Made by a program: the position numbers and the translations under genes | Notes under the pieces: model-generated | Databases searched by the model: none | Told to the model about the DNA's origin: nothing | What the model saw: only the letters and a program-made list of their open reading frames with translations | Part shown: in pieces, positions 51,523-60,782 of the stretch | How positions within the stretch are numbered: the first letter of the stretch is position 1 | How the letters are laid out: the number at the start of each line of letters is the position of its first letter | DNA from: Onthoplasma sp045578345 | GTDB taxonomy: Bacteria; Bacillota; Clostridia; Christensenellales; UBA1242 | Direction: 5' to 3' | NCBI GenBank assembly: GCA_045578345.1 | Contig: JAZNKB010000007.1 | Coordinates: forward strand, 1 to 64,000 | Length of the DNA: 64,000 nucleotides

Positions 51523-51556
51523 AAGTCTTTGCGCTTCTTTTTTTGCTTTTAGTTTG
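51497..51556 (+). terminator. Terminator using the gene's 3' end
   Basis: AAGCGCAAA inside the last codons pairs with TTTGCGCTT after the stop, and a long T run follows. Confidence 0.65.
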
Positions 51557-51667
51557 CTTGATTAAAAAAGAAGTCCTTTACAAATTTATGTAAAATTTAA
51601 ACAAATTTTAAATAAAGTGTTGCAAAAATTTGTTTAATATGCTATACTTAGTACGTTTAAAATAAAT

Positions 51668-51744
51668 GCGTTCTTAGCTCAGCTGGATAGAGCGTTGGTC
51701 TACGGAACCAAAGGTCAGGGGTTCGAATCCCTTAGGACGCACCA
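51668..51744 (+). tRNA. tRNA-Arg (anticodon ACG)
   Basis: A complete cloverleaf: acceptor GCGTTCT with AGGACGC, D-arm AGCTCAGCTGGATAGAGC, anticodon loop CTACGGA (ACG), T-loop GTTCGAATC and encoded ACCA. The A34 is normally deaminated to inosine to read CGU/CGC/CGA. Confidence 0.97.
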
Positions 51745-51752
51745 AAAACAAA

Positions 51753-51780
51753 AAAACCAGTGAGGTACACTGGTTTTTTT
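51753..51780. terminator. Bidirectional terminator after tRNA-Arg
   Basis: AAAACCAGTG pairs with CACTGGTTTT and T residues follow; it also serves the convergent lipoprotein gene. Confidence 0.8.
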
Positions 51781-51783
51781 CTA

Positions 51784-52581
51784 TTAAATTAATGCTCCCT
51801 GTGGTAATGTGAATGTAAAGGTAACTTTAATATTCCTTACGTTAACGCCATCCGACATAAGTTTTGTGAGAGCAAAGAATGTACCATCAGCTTTTGGCTC
51901 AAATAGTCCAACACCAGCAGTTTTGGTAATTGTGTGCCTTGTATATGAAGTATCATTATATGTTGCACTTGCAATATCAGGAAGCTCATTAGCTCCTTGA
52001 AGGTTGATTTTGTAATTTCCACCTCCAGCCATACTTTCAAAACTACAAGAAACATTAACTTCTGTTCCATATTGCAACATACTTTTAAATAGTATCAATT
52101 CATCAGCAGTTAATTGATTTGTTTTAAAGTATCTATACATACTTGTTGTTGACATTACAGATGTTGATTCTGCATCAATTGAACAATTTTTTGCTGAGTT
52201 TAAAGCATATTTTGCAGTCCAAGTTTGACTTGAACTTGGGAAAACATCATCATTCGAAACTCTTGTACTGCCATTGTACCAACCTTCAAAAGTTGCTCCT
52301 GAGTAAGTAGGAGTAGGTAAATCTAATGCACTTCCGGCAACCCCGCTGTAAGATAATTTAGAAAGCCCGCTACCACCGTTTAGTTTTAATGTTATAGTAA
52401 CATTGTTTTGTGGTGTTTGACCGCTACCGCCAGACCCAGATTGTGAACCAGATCCAGATTGAGAACTAGAACTTGGGCTAGATACCGGTGTGTTTGTTGG
52501 ACTAAATAAAGCACATCCAGTAAACATGAAGCATGGGAGTATCATAATAGCCAATACAAACAATTTAATAATTTTTTTCAT
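51784..52581 (-). CDS. Lipoprotein with an InlB/Listeria-Bacteroides repeat
   Basis: The start at 52581 has AAGGAG six bases upstream. The 265-residue protein has a signal with a lipobox (FTGC, Cys about 24), a Ser/Gly/Gln linker (about 33-60) and one InlB-type repeat (KLNGGSG..., PTYSGATFEGWYNGSTRV..., WTAKYAL, about 66-135). The C-terminal 130 residues are not recognised. It would be anchored to the outer membrane leaflet and exposed. Confidence 0.88.
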   Translation of the reverse strand: MKKIIKLFVLAIMILPCFMFTGCALFSPTNTPVSSPSSSSQSGSGSQSGSGGSGQTPQNNVTITLKLNGGSGLSKLSYSGVAGSALDLPTPTYSGATFEGWYNGSTRVSNDDVFPSSSQTWTAKYALNSAKNCSIDAESTSVMSTTSMYRYFKTNQLTADELILFKSMLQYGTEVNVSCSFESMAGGGNYKINLQGANELPDIASATYNDTSYTRHTITKTAGVGLFEPKADGTFFALTKLMSDGVNVRNIKVTFTFTLPQGALI

Positions 52582-52758
52582 TTGCATCTCCTTTTATTTA
52601 CGACTTATTTATCTTTGTCGTATTTGTTACATTTATAATATCATAATTAATTCTTTAATGTCAATAAAATTAAGTTTTTTACTATTTTTTATTTTCAATT
52701 TAGGTATTTACAAAATAACGTTTTCATGTTATATTATTTCCATAAGGAGAAAATAATT

Positions 52759-52986
52759 ATGATGATTCCAAAACGAGTTTTATTAAACATAAGGAATAGA
52801 CTTGCTGTTATGAGCGATAAACAACTTCAAAAAGCATTAGAACTTCGAAAATCAGAATTAGAAAAAATTAAAAAAACTCAATCTGCTGAAGTTGTGGAAT
52901 ATTTGTCTTTTCCTGTTGAACAAAAGATTTCTTTAATTGAATCTGAAATTAAACACAGGGAAAAATTAAACACTCAACAAGTTTAA
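52759..52986 (+). CDS. Small hypothetical protein (75 aa)
   Basis: The start at 52759 (MMIPKRVLLN) follows AAGGAG. The Lys/Glu-rich helical product has no recognised domain; residues 15-45 could form a coiled coil. It stands 89 bases before the next hypothetical gene. Confidence 0.65.
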   Translation: MMIPKRVLLNIRNRLAVMSDKQLQKALELRKSELEKIKKTQSAEVVEYLSFPVEQKISLIESEIKHREKLNTQQV

Positions 52987-53021
52987 AAAATAATTGTTTA
53001 AATAATATCAACATCTGATTG

Positions 53022-53050
53022 TTGACAAAATGTAGGAATTCTGCTAATAT
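53022..53050 (+). promoter_or_regulatory. Promoter of the gene at 53076
   Basis: TTGACA (53022-53027), 17 bases, TAATAT (53045-53050); the SD AAGGAG and ATG follow. Confidence 0.65.
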
Positions 53051-53075
53051 TACCTAAATAATTTAAGGAGATCTT

Positions 53076-53576
53076 ATGTCTATCAGTCCACTTTTAAGCA
53101 AACAAAAACAATTACAAGAAATCGATCCAAGCTTAAGCCCTTTTGAAAGCAAAAGAAACATAGAGGGGGACCGTTGCTTGTTTTTTAAAAAAGAAGAAGT
53201 TGATGAACTTCTTGGTCATTATGTGAAGTTTTACCCAAATGGTGTCTTACTTGTCCTTAGAGATGAAGCGAAAGATTTTCTGAAAAAGAATAATCCAGAA
53301 CTTAAGTTTGAAAGCAAATCTTTCATATTCTACAACACAGATAGTGTTGAAAATATTAACGATAAAAAACCAATATTTCAGATCCACAACAGAAATAGAA
53401 ACAGAAACACCAGAACGCTTGAAGAACCAATTAGAGATCTTGAAGTTGTTGTTTGTGAGCATTATCTTTATGTTAAAGAAATTGGAAACACAACAAAAGA
53501 ATATCTTGTTGACGTTTTAACAGGTGAAAAAATAGAGTATATCACCGAAGACAACCAATTAAGTTTTGATATTTAA
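53076..53576 (+). CDS. Hypothetical protein
   Basis: The 166-residue soluble protein has a good SD and promoter. It is beta-rich with an Arg/Asn repeat (NRNRNRNTR, about 104-112), and no family is recognised. Confidence 0.75.
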   Translation: MSISPLLSKQKQLQEIDPSLSPFESKRNIEGDRCLFFKKEEVDELLGHYVKFYPNGVLLVLRDEAKDFLKKNNPELKFESKSFIFYNTDSVENINDKKPIFQIHNRNRNRNTRTLEEPIRDLEVVVCEHYLYVKEIGNTTKEYLVDVLTGEKIEYITEDNQLSFDI

Positions 53577-53580
53577 GCAT

Positions 53581-53613
53581 AAAAAGCACGGGATTTATCT
53601 GCCCGTGTTTTTT
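53581..53613. terminator. Terminator
   Basis: AAAGCACGGG pairs with CCCGTGTTTT between convergent genes. Confidence 0.75.
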
Positions 53614-54339
53614 CTATGGTTCATTTAGATAGTCATCTATTGCATCCATATGTTCGTCAGTCATACTTTTAAAAATATCTTCATAATTGCTAACATTGTA
53701 TTTACTTTTACAATATTCAAGAACTTGTTCGCTTTTTTCAGTCATTTCTCTTAAAAGTTCATCTTTGTCGTCATCCGAAATAATAGATAAATGTTTTTCA
53801 TTTAAATTAAGTGTTACTTCACCTGTTTTCTTGTTTACAATTTGATGTGCAAAAATAAATTCTAATGGAAGATAATAACCCTTAATTAAATCAAACAAAC
53901 AATCCTTTACATGTTGAGACGCATGTTTCATACTTCCATTATAAGAGGAAAATTCAACCTTTTCCCCATAAACTTGAATATATTTTGGAATGGCAATAAT
54001 TATTGAATGAACATTATCTGTTCCACTAAAATAATCGTATTCTGATATATTTTTAACATCAACATCTCTTGAATTTCCGTAAAATTTCGCTGTTCCGTTA
54101 ATTGATCCATAGTTTCCATAGTCTTGAGTTCCATCAAGATTTAAACCGCGCTTCATGATGCTTTCAACTTTTTTTCTCACATCTTCATCAGGAGTTTTGC
54201 TTCTTTCAACAAAATAGCTTGTTCTACTTGTTACACAATGCATAAAAATATTATACTCCCTATCTTGCGCAAGGTGTGGAAATATTTCACTTAAATAATT
54301 TTCATAATCTTCTATTGAATCAAATTTAATTGTTTTCAT
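53614..54339 (-). CDS. Hypothetical protein
   Basis: The 241-residue protein is not recognised. Its middle (NYGSINGTAKFYGNSRDVDV, later VHSIIIAIPKYI and ASQHVKDCLFDLIKG) suggests an alpha/beta enzyme-like fold. A C-terminal acidic helical tail follows. It has no signal peptide and no clear neighbours in an operon. Confidence 0.7.
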   Translation of the reverse strand: MKTIKFDSIEDYENYLSEIFPHLAQDREYNIFMHCVTSRTSYFVERSKTPDEDVRKKVESIMKRGLNLDGTQDYGNYGSINGTAKFYGNSRDVDVKNISEYDYFSGTDNVHSIIIAIPKYIQVYGEKVEFSSYNGSMKHASQHVKDCLFDLIKGYYLPLEFIFAHQIVNKKTGEVTLNLNEKHLSIISDDDKDELLREMTEKSEQVLEYCKSKYNVSNYEDIFKSMTDEHMDAIDDYLNEP

Positions 54340-54436
54340 GTTTTTCTCCGGCTTGGAATTCTAACATATATAAATTAATTTTTCAACTATTTTTAAGAAA
54401 TTTTTACATATTATTATATCAAATTTAAAATACGTC

Positions 54437-54465
54437 TTGCTTGTTTGCTTACATTATGATATAAT
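54437..54465 (+). promoter_or_regulatory. Leaderless promoter of mnmE
   Basis: TTGCTT (54437-54442), 17 bases, TATAAT (54460-54465), seven bases to the ATG at 54473. Confidence 0.65.
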
Positions 54466-54472
54466 TATTATT

Positions 54473-55768
54473 ATGAAAACAATAGTTGCGTTGGCAACGC
54501 CGGCAGGGAATAGTGGTGTTGCTGTTATAAGAATCAGTGGTGAAAAATCAAAAGAAATTTTGCAAAAATTAATCAAACAAAACTTAGATTTTGAGCCAAG
54601 AAAAATGTATTTAAAAAACGTATATTTTGGCGACTTAATAGACAAATGTCTTGTTGTCTTTTTTCGTGCACCATTTAGTTTTACTGGTGAAGATGTTGCC
54701 GAAATCCACTCTCATGGTGGATATTATCTTGCCCAACAAATTATTGACGAATGTGTTAATTTGGGTTGTTCTTTAGCTGAAGCTGGAGAGTTTTCTAAAC
54801 GTGCATTTATTAACGGAAAAATGAGCGTTGACCAAGCGGAAGGAATTATGGATTTAATCAATGCTGAAAGTGAAATGCAAGTCAAAGCTGGAAGCAGTTT
54901 AATGCAAGGAAAGTTGAAGCAAAAGATAGAAGAATATCAAAACAGTCTCACTGAAATTCTTGCTGAAATTGAAGCAAAGTTAGATTATCCAGAATATGAA
55001 TACACTGATGATGAAACAACAAACATTAAAGAAAAATTAAGTTATTTAATTGAAGAATTTTCATCTTTAATTTTAGAAAGCAAAAGTGGACTTATGATTA
55101 AAAATGGAATCAAAGTTGCCATTGTTGGCGCTCCTAATGTTGGTAAGTCGAGCCTATTGAACGCATTAACAAAATCAGACAAGGCAATTGTTACAAATAT
55201 TGCAGGAACAACTCGGGATATTGTTGAAGCTGATTATGAATTCAATGGTATTGTTTTCCGTCTTTTCGACACCGCAGGAATTCATGAAAGTGATGACATT
55301 GTTGAAAGAATTGGAATAGATAAAGCTCTTAAAACTCTTGATGATGCCGACCTTGTTTTAAAAGTTAGTTCTCCTGATGATATTTGCGAAATTGTTACAA
55401 ATAAACCTTTCATTGAAGTGTTTAACAAAACAGATATTTTAAAAGGTAAAAGAGATAATAAATATTTTTATATTAGCGCAACAAACAATGACAATATAGA
55501 CAATTTAAAACAAGAAATCTTTAACAAAACAATTAGCGGAAGTTTAAAATCAGATAAACTTTATTTAACAAACACTCGCCATATCGAAGCAATTAAAAAT
55601 GCAAAATCTGCCCTAGAAAACATAGTTAATATTTTTGATTTTACAACCATGGATATTGTGTCAAGTGAAATTAAAACCGCTTGGAATTCGCTTGGTGAAG
55701 TTAGCGGTGTGACAAGTAATGAAGCAATCATTGACAAAATCTTCTCTAAATTTTGCTTAGGAAAGTAA
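54473..55768 (+). CDS. mnmE: tRNA modification GTPase MnmE
   Basis: The 431-residue protein (start 54473) has the N-terminal THF-binding domain, a helical domain split around the G domain (G1 GAPNVGKSS 219-227, TTRDIVE, DTAGIHES) and the C-terminal FCLGK (CxGK). With MnmG it adds carboxymethylaminomethyl to U34 of some tRNAs. Leaderless start likely. Confidence 0.96.
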   Translation: MKTIVALATPAGNSGVAVIRISGEKSKEILQKLIKQNLDFEPRKMYLKNVYFGDLIDKCLVVFFRAPFSFTGEDVAEIHSHGGYYLAQQIIDECVNLGCSLAEAGEFSKRAFINGKMSVDQAEGIMDLINAESEMQVKAGSSLMQGKLKQKIEEYQNSLTEILAEIEAKLDYPEYEYTDDETTNIKEKLSYLIEEFSSLILESKSGLMIKNGIKVAIVGAPNVGKSSLLNALTKSDKAIVTNIAGTTRDIVEADYEFNGIVFRLFDTAGIHESDDIVERIGIDKALKTLDDADLVLKVSSPDDICEIVTNKPFIEVFNKTDILKGKRDNKYFYISATNNDNIDNLKQEIFNKTISGSLKSDKLYLTNTRHIEAIKNAKSALENIVNIFDFTTMDIVSSEIKTAWNSLGEVSGVTSNEAIIDKIFSKFCLGK

Positions 55769-55774
55769 TCTTAT

Positions 55775-55821
55775 GTCATCCTGAGCGGCCACATGTCATC
55801 CTGAGCGTAGTCGAAGGATCT
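55775..55821. repeat. Dispersed TGTCATCCTGAGCG repeat
   Basis: TGTCATCCTGAGCG occurs twice, at about 55775 and 55795; the second copy continues into TAGTCGAAGGATCT. The same repeat as an inverted pair lies at 60870-60968. This family of intergenic repeats is known from many bacterial genomes. Confidence 0.8.
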
Positions 55822-55840
55822 AAAAAATAAAAGGAAATAT

Positions 55841-56182
55841 ATGAACACTTTTGAATTAAGATTGGATGAAAAATATTTTGAATTGATCAAAAACGGAACA
55901 AAGACTATTGAAATGCGTTTGCTGGACGAAAAGCGCAAGCAATATCAAGTTGGTGATATTTTAATTTTCAAAAAACGTCCACATGAAATTGAAATAATAA
56001 AAACAAGAATTATTAATTTACATAAAGTTTCAAGTTTTAAAGACCTTTATGATATGTTTAATAAAATCCAATTAGGTTATACTGAAAATGAAGTTGCAAA
56101 TCCTAAAGATATGCAACAATTTTACCCTGTTGAAGAACAAGAAAAATATGGTGTCGTTGGAATCGAAATTAAATTAATCTAG
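55841..56182 (+). CDS. ASCH-domain protein
   Basis: The 113-residue protein matches the ASCH pattern: FELRLDEKYFELIKNGTKTI, EMRLLDEKRKQYQVGDILIF and the C-terminal YGVVGIEIKLI. ASCH domains have a PUA-like fold and bind or process RNA. SD AAGGAAA. It lies between mnmE and mnmG. Confidence 0.88.
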   Translation: MNTFELRLDEKYFELIKNGTKTIEMRLLDEKRKQYQVGDILIFKKRPHEIEIIKTRIINLHKVSSFKDLYDMFNKIQLGYTENEVANPKDMQQFYPVEEQEKYGVVGIEIKLI

Positions 56183-56210
56183 TTGAAATTTCAAAAAAGT
56201 GTGTTATAAT
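56183..56210 (+). promoter_or_regulatory. Leaderless promoter of mnmG
   Basis: TTGAAA (56183-56188), 16 bases, TATAAT (56205-56210), nine bases to the ATG at 56220. Confidence 0.65.
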
Positions 56211-56219
56211 AAAACAATT

Positions 56220-58082
56220 ATGGAAAATGTTGTAGACCATTATGATGCAATAGTTATTGGAAGTGGACATGCTGGAAGTGAAGCATGTCTTGCTCTTTCA
56301 CGCCTTGGCAAGAAAACATTGCTTACAACACTCAATCTTGATAGTATTGCTTTTTTGGCTTGCAATCCGTCAATTGGTGGAACTGCAAAAGGTCAACTTG
56401 CAAGCGAAATAGATGCTCTTGGTGGCGAAATGGGTGTTAATGCAGATAAATCAATGTTGCAACTTCGAATGTTAAACTCTGGAAAAGGCCCTGCAGTTCA
56501 ATCTTTGCGTGCGCAAGTTGATAAAGTAACTTACCACTCTGAAATGAAACACACAATCGAACATCAAACAAACCTTGACGTTTTGCAATGCGAAGTTGCT
56601 GAGATTTTAGTGGAAAACGGTCAAGTTGTTGGAATTAAAACAGGCATGGGCGAAGTGTTTTCATGCAACGCCGTTGTTGTTTCAACAGGGGTTTATTTAA
56701 ATGCAAAAATTATTATTGGAGATTATGAAAAATTTACAGGACCAAACGGTTTTGAACCAAGCAATATGCTCACAAAATCTTTAATGGATTTAGGCATTGA
56801 AATTCGTCGTTTTAAAACAGGAACACCAGCGCGTGTTGACGGAAAATCTATTGATTACTCAAAGTTTGAAATTCAACCAGGAGACGAACTAATCACAAGT
56901 TTTTCAGCATTAAATAAAAAGGTTAAAAACAAACTTCCTTGCTACCTTGGTTACACTTCAACTGAAATGCATGATTGCATAAGAGCAAACATTGATAAAG
57001 CCCCTTTATATTCGGGGAAAATTAATGGAATTGGACCAAGATATTGTCCAAGCATTGAAGATAAAATCATGCGTTTTAGCGACAAAGAACGTCACCAACT
57101 TTTCTTAGAGCCAGAAAGTGAAAATAGTGATGAAGTTTATGTTCAAGGAATTTCTTCAAGTATGCCAAGTGAAGTTCAAAGAAAGATGTATAAACTTATT
57201 CCAGGATTTGAGAATGTTAAAATAATGCGTTTTGCATACGCAATTGAATACGACTGTATTAATGCAACCGAACTTAAAAACAACCTTGAAAGCAAACACA
57301 TAAATGGGCTTTTCTTTGCCGGTCAAATTAACGGAACAAGTGGTTATGAGGAAGCTGCCGCTCAAGGACTTATGGCTGGAATTAATGCCGAACGTTATAT
57401 TGACAACAAGCAACCGTTTGTTTTAGGAAGAGATCAAGCATACATTGGTGTTTTAATTGACGATTTAACAACCAAAGACATAATTGAACCTTATCGAATG
57501 ATGACGTCACGTGCAGAATATCGTTTAATTCTACGTCAAGACAATTGTGATTTACGTCTCACTGAAATCGGTAGGGAAATTGGTCTTGTTGATGATAAAC
57601 GATATAAGATTTTTAAGAAAAAATTGAAACAAATTGAAGATGTTTACGCTCAACTTAAAACAATGTGCAATCCAACAAAGTTAACCCCACTTTTCACAGA
57701 AAAGAACGAAAGTTTGCCACATGGCGGATTAACTTTAAAAGAATGTATTAAACGAAACAATATAACAATTTTTGATATTAAACATCACTTTAATTTGTTT
57801 GAAAATATTCCTAACAATATTTTAGATTACGTTAACACTGAAATTAAATATGAAGGTTACATAAAAAAAGAACTTGAACAAATTGAAAAGCAAAAAAAGA
57901 CAGACACAATCGCTTTGCCAGAGATTGATTACGCTGAAATTGGCGGACTTCGCCTTGAAGCGCGTCAAAAACTTAACAAGTTTAAACCAGCAAGCATTGG
58001 TTCAGCAAAACGTATTGACGGAGTAAGTCCAAGCGATATCAATGTTTTGCTTGTATACTTAAAAATGAAAGGTTTGATTTAA
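56220..58082 (+). CDS. mnmG: tRNA uridine 5-carboxymethylaminomethyl synthase MnmG
   Basis: The 620-residue flavoprotein (start 56220) shows the FAD-binding IVIGSGHAGSEACLAL, NPSIGGTAKGQLASEID, RFKTGTPARVDG, GQINGTSGYEEAAAQGL and a C-terminal helical domain that meets MnmE and tRNA. It is the partner of MnmE. Confidence 0.97.
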   Translation: MENVVDHYDAIVIGSGHAGSEACLALSRLGKKTLLTTLNLDSIAFLACNPSIGGTAKGQLASEIDALGGEMGVNADKSMLQLRMLNSGKGPAVQSLRAQVDKVTYHSEMKHTIEHQTNLDVLQCEVAEILVENGQVVGIKTGMGEVFSCNAVVVSTGVYLNAKIIIGDYEKFTGPNGFEPSNMLTKSLMDLGIEIRRFKTGTPARVDGKSIDYSKFEIQPGDELITSFSALNKKVKNKLPCYLGYTSTEMHDCIRANIDKAPLYSGKINGIGPRYCPSIEDKIMRFSDKERHQLFLEPESENSDEVYVQGISSSMPSEVQRKMYKLIPGFENVKIMRFAYAIEYDCINATELKNNLESKHINGLFFAGQINGTSGYEEAAAQGLMAGINAERYIDNKQPFVLGRDQAYIGVLIDDLTTKDIIEPYRMMTSRAEYRLILRQDNCDLRLTEIGREIGLVDDKRYKIFKKKLKQIEDVYAQLKTMCNPTKLTPLFTEKNESLPHGGLTLKECIKRNNITIFDIKHHFNLFENIPNNILDYVNTEIKYEGYIKKELEQIEKQKKTDTIALPEIDYAEIGGLRLEARQKLNKFKPASIGSAKRIDGVSPSDINVLLVYLKMKGLI

Positions 58083-58145
58083 AACTTTGTCATCTTAAGT
58101 GTTATCAAGTAATCCCATATGCGAAGTGAAATCCAAGGAGAGTTT

Positions 58146-59273
58146 ATGAAATTTGTTTATAATGGTTATGTCTATGATGATGAATTTGTTGAAAAACTAA
58201 ATGAAAAATGCAAAAAAGTTCAAGCTCATGGCTTTAAGAACTATTTACATGATGCTGTTTATGGCGGTAAGTCTGCAATAAATAGATTAAAGGAAATTAG
58301 AACTGAATGTGAGGATTTTCTACCTATTGAACAAGAAAAGCAATTAAATTTATCTCAAGAAAAACTTCTTGAAATCGTCAAGGATTTTTACAGAACTTTA
58401 AGTCCTAGTTTATCTCAAAAAGTTGATTCAATTTTAAACAAAGAAAACCCTAATCCTGATTACAAAGTTGAAATTATTGAGGATAAAAACGACAAAAGGT
58501 TTGGACGAAGTTTTGCAGAACATTCAAACAGAAACAGCTATATTTATATTCAAATTAGTCTTGATGGAACTGTGGAGGGTTTACGTGTTGCGGCTCACGA
58601 GTTGTCTCACGCGATGAGTTCTCAGCACACAAAAAAAACAGATTTAATAAAACAAAATGATGAAAATAAATTTATAGATTTTATTAATTCTCTAGGTAAA
58701 TACGATAGGGATTGCATTGGTGAAATTGAAAGTCATATCATCGAATATTTGTTTATGGAATATTTAGTTAATAGAGGAATTATATCAAATGATGACTTTA
58801 AAAATTTTGAATCAATAAGACATAATACTTTATTGAATAATCTTGATTTAATTCGTGAGGAATATGATATTTTAAGCCATGTTGGTTGTCCAATAACTGC
58901 CAAAAGTTTTGAACGTTTTGTTAAAAGATTACAATCCCCATTTTCTAAAAAAGAGCGTTTCAAATATGTTATGAACAGAAGCAGATTTATGGCAGAAAGA
59001 AATAAAGAAGATAACACCCATAATGCTTATAGCCAATATAGATTCAGATATGTAATTGGAGAAATTGTTTCAACTTTATGGTATGATCAATATTGTCAAG
59101 CAAACAAAACAGAAAAACAAGAAATGATCAAGAAACTTGAAGATTATTTATCAAAGACTGACTCTATAACATTAAGTTCTGCATGTCCTGAACTTGTTGG
59201 TTTGGGAATTGGCGACACTTTTAAAGATTATATTTATTATCTTCAATCAAAATCTTTTAAAGATTGTTTGTGA
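58146..59273 (+). CDS. Predicted zinc metallopeptidase-like protein
   Basis: The start at 58146 has AAGGAG. The 375-residue protein contains AAHELSHAMSS (HExxH, about residues 148-158) and, about 45 residues later, GEIESHIIEYLF, whose Glu could be a third ligand. No signal or membrane segment is seen. The rest is helical and unrecognised. Its place between mnmG and rsmG is unusual. Confidence 0.75.
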   Translation: MKFVYNGYVYDDEFVEKLNEKCKKVQAHGFKNYLHDAVYGGKSAINRLKEIRTECEDFLPIEQEKQLNLSQEKLLEIVKDFYRTLSPSLSQKVDSILNKENPNPDYKVEIIEDKNDKRFGRSFAEHSNRNSYIYIQISLDGTVEGLRVAAHELSHAMSSQHTKKTDLIKQNDENKFIDFINSLGKYDRDCIGEIESHIIEYLFMEYLVNRGIISNDDFKNFESIRHNTLLNNLDLIREEYDILSHVGCPITAKSFERFVKRLQSPFSKKERFKYVMNRSRFMAERNKEDNTHNAYSQYRFRYVIGEIVSTLWYDQYCQANKTEKQEMIKKLEDYLSKTDSITLSSACPELVGLGIGDTFKDYIYYLQSKSFKDCL

Positions 59274-59276
59274 TAA

Positions 59277-59340
59277 AATTTTATTTATAATGGAATTAAA
59301 AATTCCTTTGACATAAAACACAATTTTATTTATAATGGAA
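59277..59340 (+). repeat. Duplicated -10 region upstream of rsmG
   Basis: AATTTTATTTATAATGGAA occurs at 59277-59295 and 59322-59340. Both copies contain TATAAT, so rsmG may have two promoters. Confidence 0.6.
59308..59336 (+). promoter_or_regulatory. Leaderless consensus promoter of rsmG
   Basis: TTGACA (59308-59313), 17 bases, TATAAT (59331-59336), nine bases to the ATG at 59346. Confidence 0.8.
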
Positions 59341-59345
59341 ATCGT

Positions 59346-60023
59346 ATGTTATTAACAGATTATCAAAACTTAATTAATAAACACAGGAATGAATTTGATA
59401 TTTATTATCAAGAACTTGTTTCATATAATGATAAAGTCAACCTAACCGCAATCACTGAGCGAAACGACGTTTTCACAAAACACTTTTTAGATAGTATTTT
59501 GTCTGTTGACATAATTAAAGAAGGTGCAAGTGTTGTCGACGTTGGAACAGGTGCAGGTTTCCCAAGTTTACCACTTAAAATTGTTCGCCCTGACATTGAC
59601 ATCACTATGGTTGATAGCTTAAACAAACGTGTAACTTTCTTGAATTGTATTTGTAATAAACTTAAAATCAAATCAACTAACGTTCACTCTCGTGCAGAAG
59701 ATTTTGCAAAAAACAATCGTGAAAAATTTGATGTTGCAGTGGCCAGAGCTGTTGCCAAAATGAACACTCTTTTGGAATATTTATTACCACTTGTTAAAGT
59801 TGGTGGAATTGTGATTGCATATAAGGGTAGTAACCTTGCTGAAGAATTTATGGAAGCAGAAAACGCATTGGAAATCTTAGGCGGAAAAGTTTTGAAATCA
59901 ATCCGTTTTGATTTACCAAATAGTTATGGTGAACGAAACATTGTTATAATCGAAAAAATTAAAGAAACACCAAAGAAATATCCACGAGATAAAAACCAAC
60001 CAAAAACAAATCCAATAAAGTAA
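59346..60023 (+). CDS. rsmG: 16S rRNA (guanine-527 N7) methyltransferase RsmG
   Basis: The 225-residue enzyme shows YNDKVNLTAITERNDVFTKH, then FLDSI, the SAM motif VVDVGTGAGFPSLPLKI, VDSLNKRVTFL and VARAVAKMNTLLEYLLPL. It methylates G527 of 16S rRNA. A Lys/Pro-rich tail of about 20 residues ends it. Leaderless start likely. Confidence 0.96.
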   Translation: MLLTDYQNLINKHRNEFDIYYQELVSYNDKVNLTAITERNDVFTKHFLDSILSVDIIKEGASVVDVGTGAGFPSLPLKIVRPDIDITMVDSLNKRVTFLNCICNKLKIKSTNVHSRAEDFAKNNREKFDVAVARAVAKMNTLLEYLLPLVKVGGIVIAYKGSNLAEEFMEAENALEILGGKVLKSIRFDLPNSYGERNIVIIEKIKETPKKYPRDKNQPKTNPIK

Positions 60024-60024
60024 A

Positions 60025-60058
60025 CAAAAAAGATGCCTTAATTGACATCTTTTTTTTT
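60025..60058. terminator. Bidirectional terminator
   Basis: AAAAAAGATG pairs with CATCTTTTTT after the rsmG stop; it also serves the convergent gene. Confidence 0.8.
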
Positions 60059-60701
60059 AAATTTCAATTTCTGAAAGAGAAGCATTTAATGAATTTAACT
60101 CATCTCTAAGAGAATGTTTTTCTTTCTCAATTTGCTCAATTCTATTTTTTCTAACTTCTGGATTTTCTAACAACTCTTGCTCTTTATTTCTTTCATCAAT
60201 TATTGTTTGAATTAAAGATTTTCTTGTTAATTTTTCTTCATTTTTAAACATTAAAAATTCGTACCATAAATAATCCTTCAAACTAGGATAATCTCTCAGC
60301 AAAAGTTCCCAACAATCTTTTCCCTGTGTGCATAAACAATACAATATATCATTATAACAACCTAAATCATAAGTACCTTTAGTTGTTCTTAATTCCATAT
60401 AAGTAGGATTGTTTTCTCTATAAGGATAAGTAATATATGTAATTTCACCACCCTCATCAGCAAAATAATTTTTTAACATTTCATCAACTTTTTCATAACC
60501 AACTTCAAATAACAAATTTATTTTACTCTTCATAACATTTAAATATAATTTTTTATTATTAATATCTTTAAATCTTAACCACTCTTCATGGCACAATTTT
60601 TTATCAATTTCTTGAATTCTTAAAAAAGTTATATCCCCAATTAGACCATTTGTTAACTCTTTTCTTTCTTCAATTAAACTTCGAAACTCTTCAAATTTCA
60701 T
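60057..60701 (-). CDS. Hypothetical protein
   Basis: The 214-residue protein is unrecognised. Its last 60 residues (RNKEQELLENPEVRKNRIEQ and on) form a Lys/Glu coiled coil; the N-terminal part is mixed alpha/beta. It has an SD (AAAGGAG) and a TTGACA-like element upstream. Confidence 0.7.
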   Translation of the reverse strand: MKFEEFRSLIEERKELTNGLIGDITFLRIQEIDKKLCHEEWLRFKDINNKKLYLNVMKSKINLLFEVGYEKVDEMLKNYFADEGGEITYITYPYRENNPTYMELRTTKGTYDLGCYNDILYCLCTQGKDCWELLLRDYPSLKDYLWYEFLMFKNEEKLTRKSLIQTIIDERNKEQELLENPEVRKNRIEQIEKEKHSLRDELNSLNASLSEIEI

Positions 60702-60782
60702 GATAACTCCTTTATTTGATTACTTTCATTGACGGTATTATATCACAAAATAAAATTTTGTCAATAACCTTTCCTTATATAA

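Noticed and set aside
52410..52480. Microsatellite
   Set aside because: The repeats encode the Ser/Gly/Gln linker of the lipoprotein.
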